From contig CAIRYL010000078.1 in assembly GCA_903882825.1 (NCBI GenBank), positions 1 through 8,463 on the forward strand: DNA of 8,463 bases, read 5' to 3'. Positions 1 through 6,637 of this stretch are shown in pieces (within the stretch, counting starts at the first letter, position 1; each line of letters opens with the position of its first letter). This DNA is from an uncultured Candidatus Peregrinibacteria bacterium. GTDB lineage: Bacteria; Patescibacteriota; Gracilibacteria; CAIRYL01. The translations under genes were made by a program, and so were the position numbers. The notes below the pieces were generated by a model, which saw only the letters and a program-made list of their open reading frames with translations, was not told where the DNA came from and searched no databases.

Positions 1-1110
1 GAACTCAAAGCCTTTGAAGAGCGAATTCTTTCAGCAGAAGCGCAAGTGTTAGAAAAAGAAACAAAAATTTTTGAAACAATTCTTTCTCAAACGATTCAAT
101 ATACACGTTCTATTCAATATGCTTCTCGTGCTGTTGCGGAAATTGATCTTCTTGCTTCTTTTGCCGAAACTGCAAAAAAAAATCGGTTTATACGTCCTAC
201 TCTTTGCACAGAAGGAGGTATTTCTATTACAAATGGACGACATCCGGTGGTAGAAAAATTTTTAAAAAATAAAGGGAAACAATTTATTCCCAATTCTCTT
301 TTTATGGGAAGTAATTCCACTGTACATATTATTACTGGTCCTAATATGGCAGGGAAATCTACATTTTTAAGACAAAATGCGATTATTTTATACCTTTTTC
401 ATCTTGGGAGTTTTGTTCCCGCCGAGGAAGCGATTCTTTCCGTGAGAGATTATATTTTTACAAGAATTGGGGCTGGGGATTCTTTAGCAACTGGAGAATC
501 CACTTTTTTGATAGAAATGCAAGAATCGGCAAATATTTTACGCCATGCAACGAAAGACAGTTTCGTCATTCTCGACGAAATTGGTCGAGGAACGTCTACC
601 ACTGATGGTCTTTCTATTGCGTGGGCGATTACTGAACATTTACACGAACAGGGTGTGAAAACGCTTTTTGCAACTCATTATCATGAACTTATTTCTTTGG
701 CAGAGAGTTTGCCGTGTGCTGAAAATTTTTCAGTGCAGGTATTAGAGAATCGCGAAGAAGGGGTGGTTTTTTTGCATACTATTGTACAGGGTGGAGCAGA
801 AAAAAGCTTCGGAATAGCAGTGGCAAAATTAGCAGGAATTCCTTTTTGTATCACTAAAAGAGCAGAAGATATTTTAGAGGTATTGGAACGTACGGAAAAA
901 ACTCCAGCAGAACGTGGCTCTCAAATTTCACTTTTTGATACTGAAAATGCATTTGTAAAAAAGAAAGTTCATCAATCGACTCCCAAAATACAAGAAAAGT
1001 CAGAAATGGAGGAGGAAATTCAGAAAATTGATCTTTTAGAAGTGACTCCTCGAAAGGCATTGGAGCTTTTATTCCTCTGGAAAGACAAAATAAAGAAAAA
1101 TACACACTAA
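1..1110 (+). CDS. mutS: DNA mismatch repair protein MutS, C-terminal part (5' end outside window)
   Basis: MutS binds mismatched DNA as a dimer and uses ATP to recruit MutL. The frame is open from base 1, and the first residues (ELKAFEERILSAEAQ) match the MutS lever/clamp region just before the ATPase, so the GTG at 46 is an internal Val and not the start. Seen: Walker A GPNMAGKST (337-363), the GESTF signature segment (493-507), Walker B ILDE with Asp-Glu at 574-579 followed by the MutS-typical GRGTST, and the switch His of THYHEL (676-678). The ATPase therefore looks catalytically intact. Near the end, QISLF (922-936) matches the QxxLF beta-clamp-binding consensus. The last residues (LEVTPRKALELLFLWKDKI) are the usual MutS1 ending, so the 3' end is natural. 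No terminator is visible in the 116 bp downstream. Identification is firm; the missing N-terminal mismatch-recognition domain would lie upstream of the window. Confidence 0.97.
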   Translation, partial: ELKAFEERILSAEAQVLEKETKIFETILSQTIQYTRSIQYASRAVAEIDLLASFAETAKKNRFIRPTLCTEGGISITNGRHPVVEKFLKNKGKQFIPNSLFMGSNSTVHIITGPNMAGKSTFLRQNAIILYLFHLGSFVPAEEAILSVRDYIFTRIGAGDSLATGESTFLIEMQESANILRHATKDSFVILDEIGRGTSTTDGLSIAWAITEHLHEQGVKTLFATHYHELISLAESLPCAENFSVQVLENREEGVVFLHTIVQGGAEKSFGIAVAKLAGIPFCITKRAEDILEVLERTEKTPAERGSQISLFDTENAFVKKKVHQSTPKIQEKSEMEEEIQKIDLLEVTPRKALELLFLWKDKIKKNTH

Positions 1111-1166
1111 AAATACTCATTTCCATTTATCTTTCATGAGGAATAAAAATAATTATAAAAAATCTT

Positions 1167-1196
1167 TTGCAAACCACCGTTCTTTGAGATGATAAT
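1167..1196 (+). promoter_or_regulatory. Candidate sigma70-type promoter for the VanW-terC pair
   Basis: TTGCAA (1167-1172) and GATAAT (1191-1196) are separated by 18 bp. They match 4/6 and 5/6 of the -35 and -10 consensus and lie in the only sizeable gap before the VanW gene. Transcription would start near 1203, giving a leader of about 24 nt with no Shine-Dalgarno motif. A/T-rich DNA yields such matches by chance, so confidence is moderate. Confidence 0.4.
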
Positions 1197-1226
1197 GAAG
1201 AGACTTCCTTCCCTCATTTTTTCCTC

Positions 1227-2498
1227 ATGTTTCGGACGTTTTTTCTGATCTTTGGCATTCTTTTTCCTCTTTTTTCCTCTTTTTCATTTGCATACGCCGA
1301 ATGGAACGTTGGGAATATTTTACTAAAGCATGAATACCATCATTTTTCTGTTTCGGTACAGGAAAATGGATTCATTGGAGAATCTCCAGTTTTATCGAGT
1401 AATTCTTCTCATTTTTGTTTTGCAAAGGAGATCACCCCCGAACCTCCCACCAATTCAAATTCTTCTGAAAAAACAATTCAAAACGCTATAATTGCCGAAT
1501 ATCTTGAAAAAAATATTGCTCCAAAAATTAATAAAGATGCGACTGCCGTCACTATTTCTAAAAATAATGAAGGAAAAATAGTATTTGATGGATACGGACA
1601 ATTTGGAGAACATTTAAATATAGAACTTTCTACCAGAATTATTGCGAAGGCCATTGAGAAAAATATTGGAGTAGTGACCCTTATGGTTGAGAAAACGCCT
1701 CCTACCATTACCGTCAATGATCCCGATCTGAAATCACAAGGAATTATAGATCTTATTGCTGTTGGGCAATCAAATTTTACAGGATCTTCTTCCAATAGGC
1801 GTTATAATCTCTCTCTTTCTGCAAGTCATTTTAATGGCTTTCTTATCCCCAAAGATTCGACTTTTTCCTTTAATAATGCGTTGGGACACGTAGGATTTGA
1901 TACGGGGTATAAAAGTAGTCCTGTGATTATTGGTGATTCAGTAGAAGATGGAGTGGGTGGAGGTGTTTGTCAGGTTTCTACCACTGCTTTTAGAGGAGCA
2001 ATGTTGGCAGGAGTGGATATTACAGAACGTTGGAATCATCGATTCGCTATGAATATGTATGCTCCGTATGGAAGTGATGCAACCGTATATGAAGGCGGGA
2101 AAGATTTGAAATTCATCAATAATACGCCTGGCGCTATTTTACTCCAAACTCGTACAGAGGGAGATGAACTCTATTTCTATTATTATGGAACGAGCGATCA
2201 TCGAGAAGTGTCTATTTTAGGACCTTATAAATATGGATATGTTGGGGCTCCAGCTCCAAAAGTGGTACAAACTTCCGATCTTCCTCCCGGGGCAGAGAGA
2301 GTAGAAGGTGGAGCGGTTGGAGGTTTTCGGACTGCTTATTCTCGAATTGTTACTTTTTTAGGAAAACCTGATCCGGAAAAAAAACCATTTCCTTCTCATT
2401 ATTCCCCCAAAGCAAAACTTATTTTACGTGGTTCCATTCCTCCTCCTGCTGAAAATTCATCGTCTACCGTTCCTTCCGATCAAGTTGCAGGGGTATAA
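1227..2498 (+). CDS. Exported VanW-domain protein with PG_binding_4-like and G5-like regions
   Basis: A 423-residue predicted exported protein. Residues 1-24 form a signal peptide with a long hydrophobic core ending AYA|E, so a signal-peptidase cut after residue 24 is likely. Residues about 80-155 resemble the PG_binding_4 domain that often precedes VanW. Residues about 190-322 are the VanW domain (PF04294), with the hallmark GGGVCQVSTT (Cys248), an AGVDITERWNHR segment, and a GSDATVYEGGKDLKF segment. The part after about 345 resembles a G5-type fold (PPGAERVEGG ... SHYSPKAKLILRG), followed by a Ser/Pro-rich tail. The biochemical role of VanW is not established. The name comes from vancomycin-resistance clusters, but no vanA/H/X/S/R genes are present here, so this is more plausibly a general cell-wall-associated protein. 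The ATG at 1227 is chosen because the signal peptide begins there; there is no Shine-Dalgarno motif. It is probably co-transcribed with the next gene. Confidence 0.9.
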   Translation: MFRTFFLIFGILFPLFSSFSFAYAEWNVGNILLKHEYHHFSVSVQENGFIGESPVLSSNSSHFCFAKEITPEPPTNSNSSEKTIQNAIIAEYLEKNIAPKINKDATAVTISKNNEGKIVFDGYGQFGEHLNIELSTRIIAKAIEKNIGVVTLMVEKTPPTITVNDPDLKSQGIIDLIAVGQSNFTGSSSNRRYNLSLSASHFNGFLIPKDSTFSFNNALGHVGFDTGYKSSPVIIGDSVEDGVGGGVCQVSTTAFRGAMLAGVDITERWNHRFAMNMYAPYGSDATVYEGGKDLKFINNTPGAILLQTRTEGDELYFYYYGTSDHREVSILGPYKYGYVGAPAPKVVQTSDLPPGAERVEGGAVGGFRTAYSRIVTFLGKPDPEKKPFPSHYSPKAKLILRGSIPPPAENSSSTVPSDQVAGV

Positions 2499-2513
2499 AT
2501 TACATTATTTTGT

Positions 2514-3440
2514 ATGTTTGATTCTCTTTTTCAAGAAGCACTTCATATTTTTACACCGGAAGGATCCTTAGCACTTTTGAATATTATTCTTATTGATTTG
2601 GTAATGAGCGGAGATAACGCCATTTTAATTGGTATGGCAACGAAGAATCTCAAAGGGGCTCTTCGTAAAAAAGCTATTTTATGGGGAGTTTTTGGGGCAA
2701 CCCTTTTTAGAATTCTGTTTTCTGGCGGAGTAGTGTGGCTTTTGAAAATTCCAGGACTCGAGTTTTTTGGAGCGGTACTTCTGTTATATGTGGTATGGAA
2801 ATTTTACAGAGAAATTCGTACGAGTGAAGAAGGAGGAAATATTCATTCTGAAAATGCTCATAGTGACCTTTGGAATGCTATAAAAACCATTATTGTTGCG
2901 GATATTGCCATGTCTCTTGATAATGTTTTAGCAGTAGCGGGTGCCAGCCATGGAAATCTTTTTAATCTTATTCTGGGACTTATTATTTCTATCGTGCTCA
3001 TGGTGGTGGCATCTGGATATATTGCAAATCTTTTGGAAAAATATCCTTCTATTCAGTGGGCGGGTCTTTTTATTATTCTTTTTACGGCACTCGAAATGCT
3101 CGAAAAAGGAATGTTTGCAGCGCCTCTCCCAATAGGAGAAGCACTGTCTGGTCGAATTTTTATTTTTCTTTTGTTTTTGGTTGTAGCACTTTTTGGCATA
3201 TTACAGGCAAAATATTTAAAAGCGGATCATAGTATTTTTGCTGAATGGGCAAAAGAAAATGGTCGAATTTTAATGGTTACGAATTTCGTTTTATTGCTTA
3301 TTTTGGCAACAGCAGGTGAAAAAATTTATGTGTTTCTGAATAGTCATCATGGCTATTATTATGGAATTATTATGATTTGCGTTTTAGGAATTTTGGAAGT
3401 TTTGCGTTTAAAAGATCAAAAAAAAACAGAGAATGATTAG
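2514..3440 (+). CDS. TerC/YjbE-family integral membrane protein, probable metal (Mn) exporter, with extra C-terminal helices
   Basis: A polytopic membrane protein of 308 residues. The core (about 19-200) is TerC-type. The first motif DLVMSGDNA has Asp28, Asp34 and Asn35; the second, ADIAMSLDNVLAVAGA, has Asp130, Asp136 and Asn137. These paired acidic/Asn motifs in the membrane are diagnostic of the family and are thought to bind the metal. Helices are seen at about 19-42, 54-77, 82-98, 121-141, 149-171 and 180-196. A hydrophilic His/Glu-containing loop lies at 100-119. Closest resemblance is to the YjbE subgroup, which in several bacteria is linked to manganese export. Unlike the roughly 180-220 residues usual there, this protein continues with three more helices (about 213-232, 251-270, 280-297). 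It begins 15 bp after the VanW gene with no promoter or Shine-Dalgarno motif between, suggesting one operon. No riboswitch fits in that gap. The substrate is inferred from the family. Confidence 0.88.
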   Translation: MFDSLFQEALHIFTPEGSLALLNIILIDLVMSGDNAILIGMATKNLKGALRKKAILWGVFGATLFRILFSGGVVWLLKIPGLEFFGAVLLLYVVWKFYREIRTSEEGGNIHSENAHSDLWNAIKTIIVADIAMSLDNVLAVAGASHGNLFNLILGLIISIVLMVVASGYIANLLEKYPSIQWAGLFIILFTALEMLEKGMFAAPLPIGEALSGRIFIFLLFLVVALFGILQAKYLKADHSIFAEWAKENGRILMVTNFVLLLILATAGEKIYVFLNSHHGYYYGIIMICVLGILEVLRLKDQKKTEND

Positions 3441-3545
3441 CTTCATATTTTCATTCCAACCTCCAATAAATTTCACCGCATTATTTCCTGGAAACAGGTA
3501 TGAAAAAAAGTGTCTCAAAAATATGGTTTATGTAGGGTAGAACTG

Positions 3546-3574
3546 TAGAAACTCTTCCTTAATTTTTTTATAAA
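3546..3574 (+). promoter_or_regulatory. Weak candidate promoter upstream of nadE-priA
   Basis: TAGAAA (3546-3551) and TATAAA (3569-3574) are spaced by 17 bp, within the 220 bp non-coding gap that precedes nadE. The -10 matches 5/6 of consensus and the -35 matches 4/6. Transcription would start near 3581, leaving an A/T-rich leader of about 80 nt. The rest of the gap (3441-3660) holds no gene, tRNA or convincing terminator that I can see. Other TATAAA-like strings occur nearby, so this is only a best guess. Confidence 0.22.
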
Positions 3575-3660
3575 AAGAATGAGCCTTTCTTTTGTGAAGT
3601 CTTTGTTTTTTTGTAAAAATAAGAATGGATATTGGATTTTTTTATTTTTCTTTTATAAAA

Positions 3661-4407
3661 ATGGCATCGTTTCTCGATTCTCTTATACAAGGGCTTCAGC
3701 AGTATTTTTATTCTTCTGGTGCACAAAAAGTTATTGTGGGTGTTTCTGGTGGGGTAGATTCTGCAGTAACGTTTGCGGTTGCGGTCCAATCATTAGGAAA
3801 AGAGAGAGTAATGCCCGTTTTGATGCCTTTTCAATTAGGGAAAATTTCTTCCTTTCAAAATTTTCAAGATGCTCAAAATCTTTGTGAATCTTTCCAAATT
3901 GTCCCTCGTATTATTCCTCTTGATGATTTTTTTGCGCCATATATGATTCATCTTCCAGAAATGAATCAGCAAATGGTTTCGGGAAATACATTGGCAAGGA
4001 TTCGTATGACTCTTCTTTTTGGATTGGCAAACGCTGAAAATGGTTTAGTGCTCGGGACGTGTAATAAAACAGAGGTCATGCTCGGATACGAGACAAAGTT
4101 TGGAGATGGGGCATCGGATATTTCGGTAATTGGAAATCTTTGGAAAACAGAAGTGTGGGAATTGGCAAAAGAGTTACAAATTCCAGAAATTTTTATTACA
4201 AAAACTCCGAGTGCCGAACTTTTTGAAGGACATACAGACGAAGGAGAGCTGGGATTTTCATACCTTGAAGCTGATCGAATTTTAAGAGCGTTAGAAAATG
4301 GAGAGGTTTTAGAAAAAACTCCAGTTGTCGAAAAAATAAAATTGCTCATTCACAATAGCCAACACAAACGGATTCCTGCTTATATTCTTCCGCTATTTTC
4401 TGTATGA
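3661..4407 (+). CDS. nadE: Ammonia-dependent NAD(+) synthetase
   Basis: Catalyses the last step of NAD synthesis: ATP-dependent amidation of nicotinate adenine dinucleotide, through an adenylated intermediate. The 248-residue protein has the PP-loop SGGVDS (residues 29-34) that binds pyrophosphate, then the NadE hallmarks NTLARIRM, GTCNKTE, GYETKFGDGASD, IGNLWKTEVWELA, PSAELFEG and HTDEGELGFSY. It lacks a nitrilase-type glutaminase domain, so free ammonia should be the nitrogen donor. The frame is open to an ATG at 3625, but the 12 extra residues (MDIGFFYFSFIK) are coded by a T-tract typical of a leader, and family members usually begin about 25-35 residues before the PP-loop. The ATG at 3661 is therefore preferred. 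There is no Shine-Dalgarno motif. The TGA stop overlaps the next start as ATGA, implying translational coupling with priA. No pathway neighbours (nadD, nadA-C) are in the window. Confidence 0.94.
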   Translation: MASFLDSLIQGLQQYFYSSGAQKVIVGVSGGVDSAVTFAVAVQSLGKERVMPVLMPFQLGKISSFQNFQDAQNLCESFQIVPRIIPLDDFFAPYMIHLPEMNQQMVSGNTLARIRMTLLFGLANAENGLVLGTCNKTEVMLGYETKFGDGASDISVIGNLWKTEVWELAKELQIPEIFITKTPSAELFEGHTDEGELGFSYLEADRILRALENGEVLEKTPVVEKIKLLIHNSQHKRIPAYILPLFSV

Positions 4408-6572
4408 ATACTGGTGTTGTAGAGAAATCTCCTCTGTTTCCGAGTGATGAAAATATTTCAAAATTTTTATACGTTGAAGTAGCTGTTTTTCGGGAAATAG
4501 GAAGTGTTACTGGAGTGCTCACATACACCGTTCCTCCTCGTTTTTTTGCTGACGTAGAAGTGGGGAAATTAGTAGAAATTCCTTTGCGAGGACATCGAGA
4601 AAAAGGAATTATTTGTGCAATACACTCCAAAAACCCTAATTTTTCAACACAAGAAATCGGAAATATCAGTGCGGGAATAGTGTTGTCGCCAGTTTTTATC
4701 CAAATGGCACAAAAATTTTCAATGCAAAATTTTTGTTCGCACGCGCGTGCAATAAAGCTTTTTCTTCCACATCGTCTTTTAGAAACAAACGGAGAAATTC
4801 CTCAAAAAGAAGGCTATATTCTTTTAAATTCTCCACAATCCTTTAAAAAAATGGGAAAAAAACAACAGGAAGCGCTTTCTCTCTTTTCTGCACCTGGTGA
4901 AATATTAGAAATTTCTACTTTTACAGATCGGAATATTTCACGTGTTCTGCTTCGTAAGCTTGAAAAGAAAGGAATTTTGGGGAAAAAAATGCTAGAAATG
5001 TATTCGTCTCACACTGTTCCCTCTGTATCTTCTTCCTCTTCTTCTCGTTTCCAAAAAATATTTGTGGGGAGTTCTCATTCTTCTCGAAATGTTGCCGTTT
5101 TAGAGGCAATGCAAGAAGCATTTCAGGCACAAAAACAGATTATTTTCTTACTTCCCGATCATTTTTCACTTTTGCAACGATTTCAAAAATTTTCTGATAT
5201 TTTTGGAGAAAAAAATGTTTCTATTCTTTCTTCTTTGAGTACTGAAGTTGCGAAATATAATTTTTGGTGGGATACCCAAATGAAAACTCCGCATATATTT
5301 TTAGGTACAAAATCGACGCTTTTTTTCCCATATAAAAATTTAGGGCTTATTGTGGTAGAGGATGTTCAAGATCAATCATATAAAAATGATGGTATCCCAC
5401 GGTTTCATGCCAGAGAAACATCGGAACTGTTGGCGGAATGTACGGGCGCAAGCCTTCTTTTTTCTACAGCGTGTCCCGATAGTGAAACCTTGGGGAATCG
5501 TATTATCCCTCTTTCGTCACTCTCTTCTCCAAAAAAATGGACACTTACTACTTTTTCATCAGTGCTTCCTTTTACAGCAGTGTATGACATGAAAAATGAA
5601 ATTTCAGGAGGGAACACTTCTTCTTTGGCTCTCCCCGTTCAACACGCTATTTCTGAAACACTTCAAAATGGTCATCAGGTAATTATTTTTTTAAATAGAA
5701 GAGGAATGTTTAGAGCTGTTTTTTGTACTCTGTGTGGATATGTTGAAAAATGTCCATTTTGTAATATTTCTCTTCCAGTTCATCAAAAAAATGGAATTTC
5801 TCAGTTTTTTTGTCAGTGGTGTGGATATACAAAACCTCTTTCTCAAACTTGTGCGCAATGTGGTTCCGATGCTCAAAAAGAAGTGGGCGAAGGAACTCAA
5901 CGAACAGAAGAAGATTTGCAAAAAATGTTTCCACAGGCTCGTATTATTCGCGCCGATCGCGATTCTGTGACGGGGAAATATTCGACTGAAGATGTTTTTG
6001 GAGGATTTCAAGAAGGAAAATATGATATTTTGATCGGTACGCAAATGGTGACGAAATCTTTTGATTTTTTAAATGTCGGGTTAGTAGTTTCTATTTTTCC
6101 AGAAATTAGTCTTTATTCTGCTAGTTTTCGAAGTGCAGAAAAAATGTTTCAAAATCTTGTAAATCTGAAAGATAGGCTTGGGAAAAAAGTGGAAAATAAA
6201 AAATTTTTGATTCAAACTCACATCCCTACTCATCCTGCTTTTTCATTTGTTTTACAGGATGATGTTCTTGGATATATTTCTTCTTCCCTTTTAGAGCGGA
6301 AAAAGCTCTTTCTTCCACCATTTTCTAGAATGATTCGTTGTACATTTGTTGGTACGGATTTTCAGAAAGTTCAAAATATAGCAAAAAAATCTCAAAAAAA
6401 ATTACAAGAAAAATTCAAAAAATCTTCAATTATTCTTTCTTCTGCGGTAGTTCCATATCGGAAGGGTGAATTTTTTGTAACTCTTACCCTGGTAATAAGC
6501 CCGCATGAACGTATTTTACCAGAAGATATTCCAAAATCGTCTATCTTGGATCCATACGGAGATGAGATGTAG
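4404..6572 (+). CDS. priA: PriA-family primosomal protein with degenerate helicase motifs
   Basis: PriA recognises abandoned replication forks and reloads the replicative helicase. This 722-residue protein has the usual PriA length (about 730) and architecture: 3'-DNA-binding domain (about 20-110), winged helix (about 111-205), two helicase lobes, an inserted zinc-binding region and a C-terminal domain (after about 620). All eight zinc cysteines are kept (441, 444, 450, 453, 470, 473, 483, 486), as are NRRG (431-434) and GTQM (545-548). The catalytic motifs are not. Walker A GxTGSGKT is GSSHSSRN (222-229), Walker B DEEH is EDVQ (319-322), motif III GSATPS-like is FSTACPDS (353-360), and motif VI QVAGRAGR is NLKDRLGK (587-594). 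Flanking sequence such as GTKSTLFFPYKNLGLIVV is classic PriA, so homology is secure while ATP hydrolysis and unwinding are unlikely. A serine run (about 210-216) lies just before the ruined P-loop. The ATG at 4404 is the only N-terminal start; it overlaps the nadE stop. Confidence 0.9.
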   Translation: MNTGVVEKSPLFPSDENISKFLYVEVAVFREIGSVTGVLTYTVPPRFFADVEVGKLVEIPLRGHREKGIICAIHSKNPNFSTQEIGNISAGIVLSPVFIQMAQKFSMQNFCSHARAIKLFLPHRLLETNGEIPQKEGYILLNSPQSFKKMGKKQQEALSLFSAPGEILEISTFTDRNISRVLLRKLEKKGILGKKMLEMYSSHTVPSVSSSSSSRFQKIFVGSSHSSRNVAVLEAMQEAFQAQKQIIFLLPDHFSLLQRFQKFSDIFGEKNVSILSSLSTEVAKYNFWWDTQMKTPHIFLGTKSTLFFPYKNLGLIVVEDVQDQSYKNDGIPRFHARETSELLAECTGASLLFSTACPDSETLGNRIIPLSSLSSPKKWTLTTFSSVLPFTAVYDMKNEISGGNTSSLALPVQHAISETLQNGHQVIIFLNRRGMFRAVFCTLCGYVEKCPFCNISLPVHQKNGISQFFCQWCGYTKPLSQTCAQCGSDAQKEVGEGTQRTEEDLQKMFPQARIIRADRDSVTGKYSTEDVFGGFQEGKYDILIGTQMVTKSFDFLNVGLVVSIFPEISLYSASFRSAEKMFQNLVNLKDRLGKKVENKKFLIQTHIPTHPAFSFVLQDDVLGYISSSLLERKKLFLPPFSRMIRCTFVGTDFQKVQNIAKKSQKKLQEKFKKSSIILSSAVVPYRKGEFFVTLTLVISPHERILPEDIPKSSILDPYGDEM

Positions 6573-6637
6573 TCATTTTTTAATTTTCGTATTTTTTTAA
6601 TTTTTGCTACATTCTATTTGCCTTCATTTCTTATTGT

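Noticed and set aside
1227..2498. Vancomycin-resistance gene.
   Set aside because: VanW alone does not confer resistance and is widespread in bacteria without it; no van ligase, dehydrogenase, dipeptidase or two-component genes are present.
2499..2513. Possible yybP-ykoY (manganese) riboswitch before the TerC/YjbE gene.
   Set aside because: The gap is only 15 bp, and I saw no riboswitch-like structure before the upstream VanW gene, where just 116 bp are available.
3487..3498. CCTG-GAAA-CAGG mini-hairpin in the terC-nadE gap.
   Set aside because: Only 4 bp of stem with no U-tract on either strand; not credible as a terminator or a structured RNA by itself.
3500..3535. An 11-codon frame (MKKSVSKIWFM) in the gap before nadE.
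   Set aside because: Too short, no ribosome-binding site, and such frames are common by chance in A/T-rich gaps.
3625..3660. In-frame upstream ATG giving a 12-residue longer NadE.
   Set aside because: The added residues come from a T-rich leader-like tract, are hydrophobic in a way unlike NadE N-termini, and the start at 3661 gives a normal family length. It cannot be fully excluded.
3579..3887. A plus-strand open frame in another phase overlapping the nadE 5' end.
   Set aside because: Phe/Cys/Trp-rich composition typical of an off-frame reading of A/T-rich DNA; the overlapping nadE frame is clearly the coding one.
3966..4349. A 127-codon minus-strand open frame opposite nadE.
   Set aside because: It lies wholly inside a gene with unmistakable NadE motifs, is Ser-rich as expected of an antisense shadow, and has no recognisable domain. 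The same reasoning disposes of the minus-strand frames at 854-1126, 1478-1795 and 5691-6044.
5025..5048. TCT-type triplet repeat (serine run) in priA, considered as a phase-variation tract.
   Set aside because: The repeat unit is a triplet, so slippage would not shift the frame; it is better explained as a flexible linker before the first helicase lobe.
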